From assembly GCF_000298215.1 (NCBI RefSeq), contig NZ_BAHD01000005.1, positions 120,301 through 184,300 of the forward strand: 64,000 nt of DNA, given 5' to 3'. Shown here piece by piece: positions 9,843 to 18,816 of this stretch. Source of the DNA: Kineosphaera limosa NBRC 100340. GTDB lineage: Bacteria > Actinomycetota > Actinomycetes > Actinomycetales > Dermatophilaceae. The position numbers and the translations under genes were made by a program. A model generated the notes under the pieces. It was not told the DNA's origin, did not search any database, and saw nothing but the letters and a program-made list of their open reading frames with translations. Every line of letters begins with the position of its first letter. Position 1 is the first letter of the stretch.

Positions 9843-10601
9843 ATGGCTCTGCTGGAGGGCAAGAAGATCCTCGTCACCGGCGTCCTGACGGAGGCGTCCA
9901 TCGCCTTCCACGTCGCTCGTCTCGCGCAGGAGCAGGGCGCCAAGGTCGTGCTCACCTCGTTCGGACGGACGATGAAGATCACCACGGCGATCGCCCGGCG
10001 CCTGCCGGAGGCGGCCCCGGTCGTCGAACTCGACGTGGCCAACCCCGAGCACTTCGCGGCGCTACCGGACGCGCTGCGCGAGCACGTCGACTCCCTCGAC
10101 GGGGCGCTGCACTCCATCGGGTTCGCCCCGCGGGCCGCGTTCGATTTCATGGGGGCCGCGTGGGAAGACGTCGCGCCGGCGCTGCAGATCTCGGCCTACT
10201 CCCTCAAGGACCTCGGCAAGGCGTGCGAGCCCCTGATGGGCCCCGGCAGTTCGATCGTCGGCCTGACGCTCGACGCGACGGTCGCCTGGAACGGCTACGA
10301 CTGGATGGGGGTGGCCAAGGCCGCGTTCGAGTCGACCAACCGGTACCTGGCTCGTGACCTGGGCCCGAAGGGCATCCGCTGCAACCTCGTGGCCGCAGGC
10401 CCGATCCGCACGACCGCGGCCAACTCCATCCCGGCGTTCTCGCGGTTCGCCGAGTGGGGCGATCACTCCCCGCTGGGTTGGGATATCGCCGACCCGAAGC
10501 CCGCCGCGATGGCGTGCGTCGCGCTCATGAGCGACTGGTTCCCGGCCACGACCGGCGAGATCGTGCACGTCGACGGCGGCTTCCACTCCCTGGGCGGCTG
10601 A
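9843..10601 (+). CDS. fabI: enoyl-[acyl-carrier-protein] reductase FabI/InhA type
   Basis: A 252-aa reductase that completes each cycle of fatty acid elongation with NADH. It has the atypical SDR nucleotide motif (ITGVLTEASIAFHVA-like, residues about 10-25), an SIGFAPR segment and the catalytic Y-x-M-x-x-x-K pattern in GYDWMGVAKAAFES. In mycobacteria the equivalent is InhA, and the fabG-fabI order matches. GGAAGGA lies about 11 nt before ATG 9843. The 184-nt gap with a hairpin suggests fabI has its own promoter as well. Confidence 0.93.
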   Translation: MALLEGKKILVTGVLTEASIAFHVARLAQEQGAKVVLTSFGRTMKITTAIARRLPEAAPVVELDVANPEHFAALPDALREHVDSLDGALHSIGFAPRAAFDFMGAAWEDVAPALQISAYSLKDLGKACEPLMGPGSSIVGLTLDATVAWNGYDWMGVAKAAFESTNRYLARDLGPKGIRCNLVAAGPIRTTAANSIPAFSRFAEWGDHSPLGWDIADPKPAAMACVALMSDWFPATTGEIVHVDGGFHSLGG

Positions 10602-10788
10602 CGCGCGGGCGGTCCGCGGGCGGTTGAGGCTGGTCGCGTCGTCCACAGCGCACGTTCTTCCGAAAACCTATTGTCGCAATGCTGTTCGCCGATAGGCCGG
10701 CAGAGTGCCCACAGGGGCCTCCGCCGACCGCTCGCCTTCGTCACGCTCTCGCGGTCGCCAGCCGCCGCAGGGGTCGAAGGAGCCGCCG

Positions 10789-11484
10789 TTGAGCACCGAC
10801 TCACCCGTGTGGACTCCTGCGCGGCACCCGCTGGCCCGGATGCTGCGGGAGGCCGCTGCGGGTGCCTATCCGCCGGCCGACGGCGGCTGGTTGCGGGTGT
10901 CCCCGTGGAAGCAGGACCTGCAGGCGATCCTGTCGTTCACGGGTCGCGCGGTGCTGGCGGTCTCCTATGACGTGCCGGACTCGCGGCTGGAGGATCTGGG
11001 TCTGAGCGGCTGGGACGGCGCGTTCGCGCGGGTCCTCGTCGATCTGGCGGGCCCGACGGGGTGGATCGACTCACTCGACGTGCTGTTGCTCGGCACCGGT
11101 CGTGGCGCCAACGACGGCGGCCACGGTGGCCTCGTGGCCCGCCCCGACCTGGCCAAACATCCGCGGGCGGAGTATGCCCGGCGGGTCCGCACCGACGTGC
11201 AGGTACTCGGCCGCCCGGAGACCGATCGCAACGATGTCGTCATCCTCGCCCACGGCGTGGCGGGCCTACGCGAGATCAGCGGCGAGGTCGACCCGGCCCA
11301 CCGCGGCCACGGCGCCGGCGCCGAACTCATGGGACTGGCTTTGGGCGCGGTCCCCGAGAACGAGGTCGTCGTCGCCTCCGTCGCCCCCGGCAACGCCGCC
11401 AGCCTGCGCGCCTGCCTGCGCGCCGGCATGGAGCCCGTCGGCAGCATCCAACTGTTCAGTAGCCGGCCCGAACACCGCCTCTGA
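10789..11484 (+). CDS. GNAT-type acetyltransferase domain protein
   Basis: A 231-aa protein whose C-terminal third (about residues 155-225) looks like a GNAT acyl-CoA-binding core: ISGEVDPAHRGHGAGAELMGLAL is motif A, followed by VVVASVAPGNAASLRACLRAG. The N-terminal region is not recognised. TTG 10789 is chosen because GAAGGAG lies 6 nt upstream; the longer reading frame from 10705 has no such site. The acceptor substrate is unknown. It stands alone between fabI and the convergent serB. Confidence 0.72.
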   Translation: MSTDSPVWTPARHPLARMLREAAAGAYPPADGGWLRVSPWKQDLQAILSFTGRAVLAVSYDVPDSRLEDLGLSGWDGAFARVLVDLAGPTGWIDSLDVLLLGTGRGANDGGHGGLVARPDLAKHPRAEYARRVRTDVQVLGRPETDRNDVVILAHGVAGLREISGEVDPAHRGHGAGAELMGLALGAVPENEVVVASVAPGNAASLRACLRAGMEPVGSIQLFSSRPEHRL

Positions 11485-11558
11485 CGCGCCGCTCGAATCC
11501 TCTCGAGGCCCTCTCGAAGCGCCGTCGACGACCGACGTGTTCGGCGCCGCCGCGACGC

Positions 11559-12260
11559 TCAGGGGCGGTCGATGGCCAGGGCGTCGAGAACCAGGCGCAG
11601 GTCGGGGCGGTCGATGACGATGTCGGCGGCCTCGCGCAGCACGGGTTTGGCGCAGAAGGCGATGCCGGTGCCGGCGACGCTCAGCATGTCGAGGTCGTTG
11701 GCGCCGTCCCCGACGGCCACCGTGTTCTCTACCGGGATGCCCAGCCGTTGCGCCAGCTCCACCAGGGTCGCGGCCTTGACGCGGCGATCCACGACGCGAC
11801 CCGCGACTCGACCGGTGAACCGGCCGTCGGCCACCTCGAACCGGTTGGCGACCACGTGACCGATCCCCATCCGCGCGGCCAGGGGGGTCACGACCTCCTC
11901 GAAGCCGCCGGAGACCAACGCGAGGGTGTGCCCCCCGGCGGCCAGTCCGGCGACGAATTCGGCGGCGCCCTCGGTGAGGCGCACCTCGCGTCGGACGTCG
12001 TGGATCACCTCGACCGGTAGCCCCGCCAGCGCCTTGACGCGGGCATGCAGGCTCTGGGTGAAGTCCAGCTCGCCGCGCATCGCCGCGGCCGTCACCTTGG
12101 CGACCTGCTCCTCGACGCCGGCGTGCCGGGCGAACAGCTCGATGACCTCGTCGCGGATGAACGTGGAGTCGACATCGCTGACGACGAGCACAGGGCCGGG
12201 CCGCCGGGTGGCGGCCGGCCCTGTGCCGTGCTGCGTACTGGGGCTGGCTGACGTGCTCAC
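11559..12260 (-). CDS. serB: phosphoserine phosphatase SerB
   Basis: A HAD-superfamily enzyme of 233 aa expected to dephosphorylate phosphoserine in serine synthesis. The nucleophile motif DVDSTF, the ALVSGGF motif II segment, the lysine of motif III in DRRVKAATLVELA and GDGANDLDML (motif IV) are all present. The N-terminal ACT domains found in longer actinobacterial SerB2 proteins are absent. The start is GTG 12260, with TAGGTT ending 7 nt upstream on the minus strand. Confidence 0.9.
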   Translation of the reverse strand: MSTSASPSTQHGTGPAATRRPGPVLVVSDVDSTFIRDEVIELFARHAGVEEQVAKVTAAAMRGELDFTQSLHARVKALAGLPVEVIHDVRREVRLTEGAAEFVAGLAAGGHTLALVSGGFEEVVTPLAARMGIGHVVANRFEVADGRFTGRVAGRVVDRRVKAATLVELAQRLGIPVENTVAVGDGANDLDMLSVAGTGIAFCAKPVLREAADIVIDRPDLRLVLDALAIDRP

Positions 12261-12267
12261 ACCCACC

Positions 12268-12273
12268 AACCTA
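12268..12273 (-). promoter_or_regulatory. -10 element for leaderless serB
   Basis: Minus-strand TAGGTT ends 7 nt before GTG 12260. The downstream sequence is GT-rich without a clear ribosome site. Confidence 0.4.
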
Positions 12274-12324
12274 ACGCGCGTCAGGCCCGCACCCGCGCCG
12301 CCCCAGACCCCGCGCGAAGGGGTT

Positions 12325-13584
12325 TTACACCTTCGTAATGACCGTGCCCTTGGGCACCACGACGATGCCGGCCTCGCTGACGTGGTAGCCGCGCGCCCGA
12401 TCGGCCTCGACGTCGATACCGACCTCCGCCCCCGTCTCCACGACGACGTTCTTGTCGAGAATCGCGTTTCGCACGAAGGCATTACGCGCGATCGAGACGT
12501 TGTCCAGCAGCACCGAGTCGAGCACTCGCGCGTAGCTGTGCACCCGCACGTTCGGGGAGAGCACCGACCCCTCGACCATCGACCCGGAGACGATGCAGCC
12601 GGGGGAGATCGCGGAGTTCAGCGCCTGCCCGATGCGGCCCTCCTCGTTGTGCACGAACTTCGCCGGCGCCGAACTCGAGCTGGTGCTCGTGAAGATCGGC
12701 CAGGCGTCGTTGTAGAGGTTGAACACGGGCTCCAAGTGGATGAGGTCGCGGTTGGCCTCGTAGTAGGAGTCGATCGTCCCGACATCACGCCAGTAGGCCC
12801 GGTCGCGGTCCGTGGCGCCGGGGATGACGTTGTTGTTGAAGTCGTAGACCCAGCCGTCGCCCTTGTTGACGAAGAACGGCACGATGTCGCCGCCCATGTC
12901 GTGCTTGCTGTCGTCGTTCTGGGCGTCCTGACTGACGACGTCACGCAACACGTCGGCGTCGAAGACATAGTTGCCCATCGAAGCCAGCACCTCGTCGGGG
13001 GAGTCCGGCAGGCCGATGGCGTCGGTCGGCTTCTCGCGCCAGCGCCCGATCTTACGCACGTCGTTGGTGTCGACCTCGATGACACCGAACTGGTCGGCCA
13101 GCGAGATCGGCTGGCGGATCGCCGCCACGGTGATGCCCGCGTTGGTGTCGATGTGCTGCTGCACCATCTGGGAGAAGTCCATGCGGTACACGTGGTCGGC
13201 ACCCACGACAACGACGATGTCGGGCTTCTCGTCGTCGATCGCGTTCAGGCTCTGGTAGATCGCGTCGGCGCTGCCCATGTACCACGACTTGTTGACGCGC
13301 TGTTGAGCCGGGATCGGCGCGACATAGTTGCCCAGCAGGGTGCTCATGCGCCAGGTCCGCGTGACGTGACGGTCGAGACTGTGCGACTTGTACTGCGTCA
13401 GCACCACAACCTTGAGGTACCCGGAGTTGACGACGTTACTGAGGGCGAAGTCGACGAGGCGGTAGATGCCGCCGAACGGGACCGCGGGCTTGGCGCGATC
13501 GGCGGTCAGGGGCATGAGCCGCTTACCCTCACCGCCCGCCAACACGATGGCCAGGACTTTAGGGGGACGAGATAGGGGCCTCAT
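12325..13584 (-). CDS. glgC: glucose-1-phosphate adenylyltransferase GlgC
   Basis: A 419-aa enzyme that makes ADP-glucose for glycogen or maltosyl-phosphate synthesis. The N-terminal nucleotidyltransferase signature is [14 protein letters not shown] followed by [10 protein letters not shown], and the substrate loops GSADAIYQ and [12 protein letters not shown] are intact. The C-terminal third is a left-handed beta-helix hexapeptide region. The start is ATG 13584, with TACGTT ending 6 nt upstream. The gene is divergent from glgA, the usual actinobacterial arrangement. Confidence 0.95.
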   Translation of the reverse strand: MRPLSRPPKVLAIVLAGGEGKRLMPLTADRAKPAVPFGGIYRLVDFALSNVVNSGYLKVVVLTQYKSHSLDRHVTRTWRMSTLLGNYVAPIPAQQRVNKSWYMGSADAIYQSLNAIDDEKPDIVVVVGADHVYRMDFSQMVQQHIDTNAGITVAAIRQPISLADQFGVIEVDTNDVRKIGRWREKPTDAIGLPDSPDEVLASMGNYVFDADVLRDVVSQDAQNDDSKHDMGGDIVPFFVNKGDGWVYDFNNNVIPGATDRDRAYWRDVGTIDSYYEANRDLIHLEPVFNLYNDAWPIFTSTSSSSAPAKFVHNEEGRIGQALNSAISPGCIVSGSMVEGSVLSPNVRVHSYARVLDSVLLDNVSIARNAFVRNAILDKNVVVETGAEVGIDVEADRARGYHVSEAGIVVVPKGTVITKV

Positions 13585-13590
13585 GCGTGC

Positions 13591-13596
13591 AACGTA
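13591..13596 (-). promoter_or_regulatory. -10 element for leaderless glgC
   Basis: Minus-strand TACGTT ends 6 nt before ATG 13584. Confidence 0.45.
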
Positions 13597-13779
13597 CCGC
13601 CCAGGAGGGCGCCCGCGGCGGGTGAGCGCGCGGGATTCCCACGCCCTGAGCGAACCGTCTCGACACCCGGCCGCCGCCGCTCGCTTCCGACTCGTTCCGG
13701 CCTTGTCCAGCTGTCTGCGCCGTGCTCGCGGGGCGTGATCGTGGCCCCCGCTAGAGCCCGTGGGAGACCGCGGCGCGAC

Positions 13780-13785
13780 TAGGGT
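13780..13785 (+). promoter_or_regulatory. -10 element for leaderless glgA
   Basis: TAGGGT ends 6 nt before GTG 13792. The same hexamer at the same distance precedes the TauE-type gene at 18817. Confidence 0.5.
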
Positions 13786-13791
13786 GCCAAC

Positions 13792-14997
13792 GTGCGCGTA
13801 GACATTCTGTCCAAGGAGTATCCCCCGGCCGTCTACGGCGGCGCGGGCGTCCATGTCGAAGAACTCGTGCGGGCGCTGCGGGCCCGCGGCGACGTCGACG
13901 TCCAGGTGCGTGCCTTCGGTGCGCCCCGCGACGAACCCGGCACCACCGGCTACCCCGACCTGCCCGAGTTGGCGCAGGCCAATGCGGCGTTGCAGACCCT
14001 CGGCGTCGACGTGACGATGGCCGCCGACTGCGAGGGAGCCGACCTGCTGCACTCGCACACCTGGTACGCCAACATGGCCGGCCATCTGGGCGCGCTGCTG
14101 GCCGGCGCCCCGCACGTCATCTCGGCGCACAGCCTGGAGCCGCTGCGGCCGTGGAAGGCCGAGCAGCTCGGCGGCGGCTACCGCGTGTCGTCCTGGGTGG
14201 AGAAGACGGCGTACGAGGCTGCGGCGGGCGTCATCGCCGTCAGTCACGGCATGAAGGCCGACATTCTCAAGTGCTACCCGAGCATCGATCCGGCCAAGGT
14301 CGCCGTCGTGCACAACGGCATCGACTCCACCGACTGGCAGCCCGACACCTCCGACGCGGCCAAGGACGTGTGCCGCCAGTACGGCATGGATCCCGACAAG
14401 CCCTCGATTCTGTTCGTCGGTCGCATCACCCGGCAGAAGGGCTTGCCGCACCTGTTGCGCGCCGCCCATCAGCTGCCTCCGGACGTGCAGGTCGTGCTCT
14501 GCGCCGGTGCCCCCGACACCCCCGAGATCAAGGCGGAGGTCGAGGGGCTCATGGATGAGCTGCGTCAGACCCGCGACGGCGTCGTCATGATCGCCGAGCA
14601 CCTGCCGCGCGCCAAGGTCATCGCCCTGGAGTCGCACGCCACCGTCTTCGCCTGCCCCTCGGTATACGAGCCGCTGGGCATCGTCAACCTCGAGGCGATG
14701 GCCTGCGACGCGGCGGTCGTCGCCACGCGCACGGGCGGCATTCCGGAGGTCGTGGTCGACGGTGAGACCGGATGGCTCGTCGACATCGAGCAGCGCGACG
14801 ACGGCACCGGCACCCCGTTGGACCCGGCGAAGTTCGAGAACGACCTCGCCGCCGCCCTCACCGAGGCGGTCAGCGACCCGGCCCGCGCCCGCGCCATGGG
14901 CCAGGCGGGTCGCAGGCGCGCCGTCGAGCAGTTCAGCTGGTCGGCCATCGGTGACCGCACCATGGCGGTCTACCAGGAGGTGTTGGCCCGCAGCTGA
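13792..14997 (+). CDS. glgA: glycogen synthase, GT4 type (GlgA/GlgM)
   Basis: A 401-aa glycosyltransferase using ADP-glucose from the divergent glgC. The N-terminal loop [18 protein letters not shown], the HSHTWYAN segment, the middle [10 protein letters not shown] and the C-terminal [20 protein letters not shown] acceptor/donor motif define the Corynebacterium-type GT4 family. Mycobacterial homologues can also make maltose-1-phosphate (GlgM), so either product is possible. The start is GTG 13792, matching [12 protein letters not shown] of homologues and the leaderless promoter spacing. Confidence 0.92.
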   Translation: MRVDILSKEYPPAVYGGAGVHVEELVRALRARGDVDVQVRAFGAPRDEPGTTGYPDLPELAQANAALQTLGVDVTMAADCEGADLLHSHTWYANMAGHLGALLAGAPHVISAHSLEPLRPWKAEQLGGGYRVSSWVEKTAYEAAAGVIAVSHGMKADILKCYPSIDPAKVAVVHNGIDSTDWQPDTSDAAKDVCRQYGMDPDKPSILFVGRITRQKGLPHLLRAAHQLPPDVQVVLCAGAPDTPEIKAEVEGLMDELRQTRDGVVMIAEHLPRAKVIALESHATVFACPSVYEPLGIVNLEAMACDAAVVATRTGGIPEVVVDGETGWLVDIEQRDDGTGTPLDPAKFENDLAAALTEAVSDPARARAMGQAGRRRAVEQFSWSAIGDRTMAVYQEVLARS

Positions 14998-15033
14998 CGT
15001 GCCGCGGACCACGGTGCGCCCCGGGTGCGACGC

Positions 15034-15795
15034 TCAGTCGTCGCGGCCGGGGCGTAGCCCTGCCAGGTGCAGGGCCGCGACGTTGATGCCGCGGGTCAGG
15101 GCGTGGTGGGCGGCGGCGGCCAGGCGACGCAGGTGCTGCTGGCGGGCCGCGATGCCGGCCGCGTTCGTGCCGTCGTCGGGGGAGTCGGTTGCCAACCTCG
15201 CCAGGTCCGCGACCCCTGCTGCCAGATCGATGAGCCGCGCGGCCGGTGGCGGCAGGCCCGCCGGCAACGCCCACGTCGGGGTGCCCAGGCGCGCGGCCGC
15301 GCCGTCGGCCAGGCCACGCGAGGCCCACGGCACCGCCAGGCCCGACAACGCCTGCGTCGCCTCTGCCATGGCCCGCGAAAGGTCCCGCTCCGCCTGACGG
15401 CTGGACCAAGCATCCAGCACATGCGGCGCCACCGGGTCGCTGTCGTGATGGCGCCACGTCACCGACACGCCCCGGTCCCCGGGGGGACCGTATTCCTCGA
15501 CGAGCGGCACCAGGCCGCCCCCGAGGCCGGGAACGAAGACGCACTCCCCGGCCGCCAGGGCCGCCTCGCGCAGGTCGCCGCCGCCGGGAGCGTCGCCATA
15601 GTCACCCGGGCGCGGCAACGCCATGAGCACGACCCGCTCACCCAGAGAGCTGCATGTCTCCAGCCACGTGCGCGCGCCCGTCGCGTGATCGGCGTCGGGA
15701 GCGCTGGCCTCGATAGCGGTGTCGACGTCGACCCGGCCCGTCAACAGGCACGTGCCCCACAACGACATCCGAGCACTCGCGGGCAGTTCGGGCAT
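15034..15795 (-). CDS. conserved actinobacterial hypothetical protein
   Basis: A 253-aa protein I cannot assign to a family. It begins MPELPASARMSLWGTCLLTG and contains a WLETCSSLGERVVLMALPRPGD block. It is largely hydrophilic and alanine-rich, with no signal peptide or transmembrane segment. The N-terminus and middle look like a folded enzyme-like domain, but no catalytic motif is evident. The start is ATG 15795, with minus-strand TACGAT ending 6 nt upstream. It converges with glgA (36 nt between stops) and diverges from the ABC ATPase at 15940. Confidence 0.7.
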   Translation of the reverse strand: MPELPASARMSLWGTCLLTGRVDVDTAIEASAPDADHATGARTWLETCSSLGERVVLMALPRPGDYGDAPGGGDLREAALAAGECVFVPGLGGGLVPLVEEYGPPGDRGVSVTWRHHDSDPVAPHVLDAWSSRQAERDLSRAMAEATQALSGLAVPWASRGLADGAAARLGTPTWALPAGLPPPAARLIDLAAGVADLARLATDSPDDGTNAAGIAARQQHLRRLAAAAHHALTRGINVAALHLAGLRPGRDD

Positions 15796-15801
15796 TGCGT
15801 C

Positions 15802-15807
15802 ATCGTA
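15802..15807 (-). promoter_or_regulatory. -10 element for the hypothetical at 15034-15795
   Basis: Minus-strand TACGAT ends 6 nt before ATG 15795. Confidence 0.4.
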
Positions 15808-15882
15808 CGGCCGAGTACGGTGCCCGGCCTCACGTCGCCGAACACCCCGGGCCCGCACCGTCGCGCGGCAGGGCCGGTGCCT

Positions 15883-15888
15883 TAGGGT
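15883..15888 (+). promoter_or_regulatory. -10 element for the mini-ORF and ABC ATPase
   Basis: TAGGGT ends 7 nt before ATG 15896, the start of a 15-residue ORF that overlaps the ABC ATPase start. Confidence 0.45.
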
Positions 15889-15895
15889 CTGGGTC

Positions 15896-15943
15896 ATGGA
15901 TCGCCACGACGAGTGCGAAGCCGGCTGCGAGGAGAACTCATGA
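15896..15943 (+). CDS. leaderless 15-aa upstream ORF with two cysteines
   Basis: The reading frame encodes MDRHDECEAGCEENS and stops at TGA 15941-15943, overlapping the ATG of the ABC ATPase (15940-15942) in an ATGA. Its ATG sits 7 nt after a TAGGGT hexamer, so it would be the first codon of a leaderless mRNA. The GAGGAG ribosome site of the ATPase lies inside its last codons. It is acidic with Cys at 7 and 11. Conservation was not tested, and it could be chance. Confidence 0.4.
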   Translation: MDRHDECEAGCEENS

Positions 15944-16740
15944 GCGATGTCCTGGAGTTCGCCGGGGTCAGCGTCGTCCGTGGCGGCAACACGCTGCTCG
16001 ACTCCATCGACTGGGAGGTCGAGGAGGGACAGCGCTGGGTGATTCTCGGCCCCAACGGCGCCGGCAAGACGACCCTGCTGCAGCTCGCGGCCGCCCGCAT
16101 GCACCCCACCACCGGGGTCGCCGGTGTACTCGGTGAGGTGCTCGGCGCGGTCGACGTCTTCGAGTTGCGCCCGCGTATCGGCCTGGCCAGCTCCTCGATC
16201 GCCGAGCGGCTGCCGGCCGACGAGCGGGTGCACGACATCGTCGTCACCGCCTCCTACGGCGTCGTCGGCCGCTGGCGGGAGCGCTACGACGAGCTCGATC
16301 TGGCCCGCGCGACCGAGCTGCTCACCGCCCTGGGTGCCGGGCACTTGGCGGACCGGCGCTTCGGCACGCTGTCCGAAGGGGAGCGTAAGCGGGTCCAGAT
16401 CGCCCGAGCGCTCATGACCGACCCCGAGCTCATGCTCCTGGACGAACCGGCGGCGGGCCTCGACCTCGGCGGGCGCGAAGACCTCCTCGCACGCCTGGGG
16501 GCCCTCGCCGAGGATCTCGACGCTCCGGCACTCGTGCTCGTCACCCACCACGTCGAGGAGATCCCGCCGGGCTTCACCGACGTACTGCTGCTGCGCGAGG
16601 GCAGGATCGTCGCTGCCGGCCCGATCGAGATCACGCTCACGGAGGCGAACCTCAGCGAGACCTTCGCCGTGCCGCTGGTCTTGGAGCAGCACGGGCAGCG
16701 CTACTCGGCGCGGGCCAAGGGAGCCCAGTCCGAGAGTTGA
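15940..16740 (+). CDS. ABC transporter ATP-binding protein (YlmA-like)
   Basis: A 266-aa stand-alone ATPase with Walker A GPNGAGKTT (about residue 37), signature LSEGERKRVQIARALM, Walker B LMLLDEPAAGLDL and the switch histidine in VTHHVEEI. The LSEGE variant replaces the usual LSGGQ. No permease gene is adjacent. Homologues of this type (TIGR-like YlmA group) are often encoded alone, and their role is unclear. GAGGAG lies 5 nt before ATG 15940, inside the overlapping mini-ORF. Confidence 0.88.
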   Translation: MSDVLEFAGVSVVRGGNTLLDSIDWEVEEGQRWVILGPNGAGKTTLLQLAAARMHPTTGVAGVLGEVLGAVDVFELRPRIGLASSSIAERLPADERVHDIVVTASYGVVGRWRERYDELDLARATELLTALGAGHLADRRFGTLSEGERKRVQIARALMTDPELMLLDEPAAGLDLGGREDLLARLGALAEDLDAPALVLVTHHVEEIPPGFTDVLLLREGRIVAAGPIEITLTEANLSETFAVPLVLEQHGQRYSARAKGAQSES

Positions 16741-17013
16741 GCTGCAGGGCGATCACCCCGCCGGCCCGACGCGCCATCGGGGCCGCGGCCGCGCTCGCAG
16801 ATTCAGTGGGTGTCAACCGCCATCCGCGGCGATGATGGAACCAGTGACGTGCGCCACCCGTCGCACCGTTAACGTCTGACACAGGCGAATCGGCGAAAAG
16901 CGTCCCATTCGCACGTATTGTCTCGAAGCTTGCGGCTATCGCTTGGCCCGGCTCGGGTGACGTGTCAGGCACGGTGTCGATGACATGAGATGACAACTGG
17001 AGGGAGAGGCGAC

Positions 17014-17505
17014 ATGCCGGAGTGGCTGCAAGGAAACGAGTGGGCCGCCTGGTTGGGCGTCGCTCTGATCCTGGGCGTCGTCGAGGCCGCCACCGTCGAC
17101 TTCGTGTTTCTCATGCTCGCCGGAGGTGCACTGGCCGCGGGCGCCACGGCCCTCATCGGCTTCGGCTTCGGGGTGCAAGTCATCGTCGGGGTCATCGTCT
17201 CGATCGGGTTGCTCGGTGTCGTGCGGCCCATCGCCAAGCGGCACCTGTCGAAGTCCACAGACCACCCGGCCATCGGCACGGCCCGCTACATCGGCCAGGT
17301 GGGTCGGGCCGTCGAGCCCATCGGCGAGCAGCACGGGTTGCTCATCATCGACGGCGACACGTGGACCGCGCGGATCGCCCCAGGAGACACCCCCATCCCG
17401 GCGGACGCGCCGGGGCGGATCACCGCTGTCGACGGAGCCGTGCTCGTCGTGACGGCGGCCTCGCCGGTGCAGGACCTGCCGCGCCGCGAGCTCGAGAACG
17501 ATTAA
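17014..17505 (+). CDS. NfeD family membrane protein
   Basis: A 163-aa protein with an N-terminal pair or trio of helices (AAWLGVALILGVVEAATVDFVFLML, then FGVQVIVGVIVSIGLLGVV-like, residues about 10-75) and a C-terminal soluble OB-fold domain. NfeD proteins partner SPFH proteins in membrane microdomain quality control, and here the SPFH gene follows after 34 nt. A GGAGGGAGAGG ribosome site precedes ATG 17014, so the longer frame from 16990 is unlikely. Confidence 0.9.
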   Translation: MPEWLQGNEWAAWLGVALILGVVEAATVDFVFLMLAGGALAAGATALIGFGFGVQVIVGVIVSIGLLGVVRPIAKRHLSKSTDHPAIGTARYIGQVGRAVEPIGEQHGLLIIDGDTWTARIAPGDTPIPADAPGRITAVDGAVLVVTAASPVQDLPRRELEND

Positions 17506-17539
17506 GTCAACCGAACAGTCAACAGGGAGGACCCGCACT

Positions 17540-18769
17540 ATGGACGTCGGCTTGATTCTGCTCCTACTGGTGTTGCTCTTCGCGGTCGTCGTGGTCGTGC
17601 GCGCGGTGCGCATCGTGCCGCAACAGACCTCGCAGATCGTCGAGCGACTCGGAAAGTACTCGCGCACCCTCGACCCGGGCATCCACCTGCTGGTGCCCTT
17701 CGTCGACAAGGTCCGCGCGAACATCGACCTGCGCGAGCAGGTCGTCAGCTTCCCGCCGCAGCCGGTGATCACGAGCGACAACCTTGTCGTCAACATCGAC
17801 ACGGTCATCTACTACGCGGTGACCGACGCCAAGGATGCGGTGTACGAGATCGCCAACTTCATTCAGGGCATCGAGCAGCTGACCGTCACCACGCTGCGTA
17901 ACGTCATCGGCTCCATGGACCTGGAGCAGACGCTGACGAGCCGCGATCAGATCAACGGCCAGCTGCGTGGGGTGCTCGACGAGGCCACCGGCCGTTGGGG
18001 CATCCGCGTCGCCCGCGTCGAGCTGAAGGCCATCGACCCGCCGCACAGCGTGCAGGACTCGATGGAGAAGCAGATGCGCGCCGAGCGCGACCGCCGCGCC
18101 ACGATCCTGACGGCCGAGGGTGTCAAGGCCGCCGCGATCCTGACGGCCGAGGGTGAGAAGCAGAGCCAGATTCTGCGGGCCGAGGGTTCGGCCCAGTCCC
18201 GCATCCTCGAGGCCCAAGGCCAGGCCCGCGCGATCCAGCAGGTCTTCGACGCCATCCACCGCGGCAAGCCCGACCAGAAGCTGCTCGCCTACCAGTACCT
18301 GCAGGTGCTGCCGCAGCTGGCCCGCGGCGACGCCAACAAGATGTGGATCGTGCCCGGCGAGTTCACCGAGGCGCTCAAGGGCTTCGGCTCCGCATTCGGC
18401 AACACCGGCGGCAGCGCCCCGTTCCAGTTCGGCGACGACGACAGCGAGCCGTGGACGCCGGACGACACCCCGGACGACCTCGACGACTCGCCCTTCGGTA
18501 ACACGTCGCTGAAAGACCCCTCCGTGGCCTTGGCCGAGGCCCGCGACGAGGCCGCCAAGTCGGTGGCCGAGGCCGAAGGGGTCGCCACACGGCCGGGCAA
18601 GGGTGGCCGCGCGGGCGGCAGCGGTGCTCGTCCCGCGCTGAGCGCCCAGCCCGACCAGCCCGGCGTCGACCCGTCGACCCAACCCGGCCTGGCCTCTCCC
18701 ATCCCGCCGATGCCGCAGACCCCGGAAGGGGCCCCGCAGCAGGCACCAGAGGGTGAGCAGCGCAGCTGA
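17540..18769 (+). CDS. SPFH/Band 7 domain protein (QmcA/paraslipin type)
   Basis: A 409-aa protein with one N-terminal helix (LILLLLVLLFAVVVVVRAV), a Band 7 domain (about residues 25-200, ending PPHSVQDSMEKQMRAER) and an alanine- and glutamate-rich coiled coil with repeated TAEG units. The low-complexity tail (from about residue 290) is rich in Pro, Gly and Asp. These proteins form membrane-attached multimers and work with NfeD, whose gene is directly upstream. AGGGAGG lies 11 nt before ATG 17540. Confidence 0.92.
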   Translation: MDVGLILLLLVLLFAVVVVVRAVRIVPQQTSQIVERLGKYSRTLDPGIHLLVPFVDKVRANIDLREQVVSFPPQPVITSDNLVVNIDTVIYYAVTDAKDAVYEIANFIQGIEQLTVTTLRNVIGSMDLEQTLTSRDQINGQLRGVLDEATGRWGIRVARVELKAIDPPHSVQDSMEKQMRAERDRRATILTAEGVKAAAILTAEGEKQSQILRAEGSAQSRILEAQGQARAIQQVFDAIHRGKPDQKLLAYQYLQVLPQLARGDANKMWIVPGEFTEALKGFGSAFGNTGGSAPFQFGDDDSEPWTPDDTPDDLDDSPFGNTSLKDPSVALAEARDEAAKSVAEAEGVATRPGKGGRAGGSGARPALSAQPDQPGVDPSTQPGLASPIPPMPQTPEGAPQQAPEGEQRS

Positions 18770-18804
18770 CAACCCTCGCTCGTCGAGATCCACCCCGGCA
18801 CCCG

Positions 18805-18810
18805 TAGGGT
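18805..18810 (+). promoter_or_regulatory. -10 element for the TauE-type gene
   Basis: TAGGGT ends 6 nt before GTG 18817, the same spacing as glgA. Confidence 0.5.
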
Positions 18811-18816
18811 GTCGGG

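Noticed and set aside
13741..13792. Additional leaderless ORF upstream of glgA
   Set aside because: No start codon at the expected spacing other than GTG 13792 itself.
12325..15012. 895-codon minus-strand frame including glgC
   Set aside because: The extension beyond 13584 is antisense to glgA. The homologous N-terminus and a -10 hexamer mark ATG 13584 as the start.
16652..16996. 114-codon minus-strand frame between the ABC ATPase and NfeD
   Set aside because: It overlaps the ATPase gene antisense, has an unusual composition and no domain.
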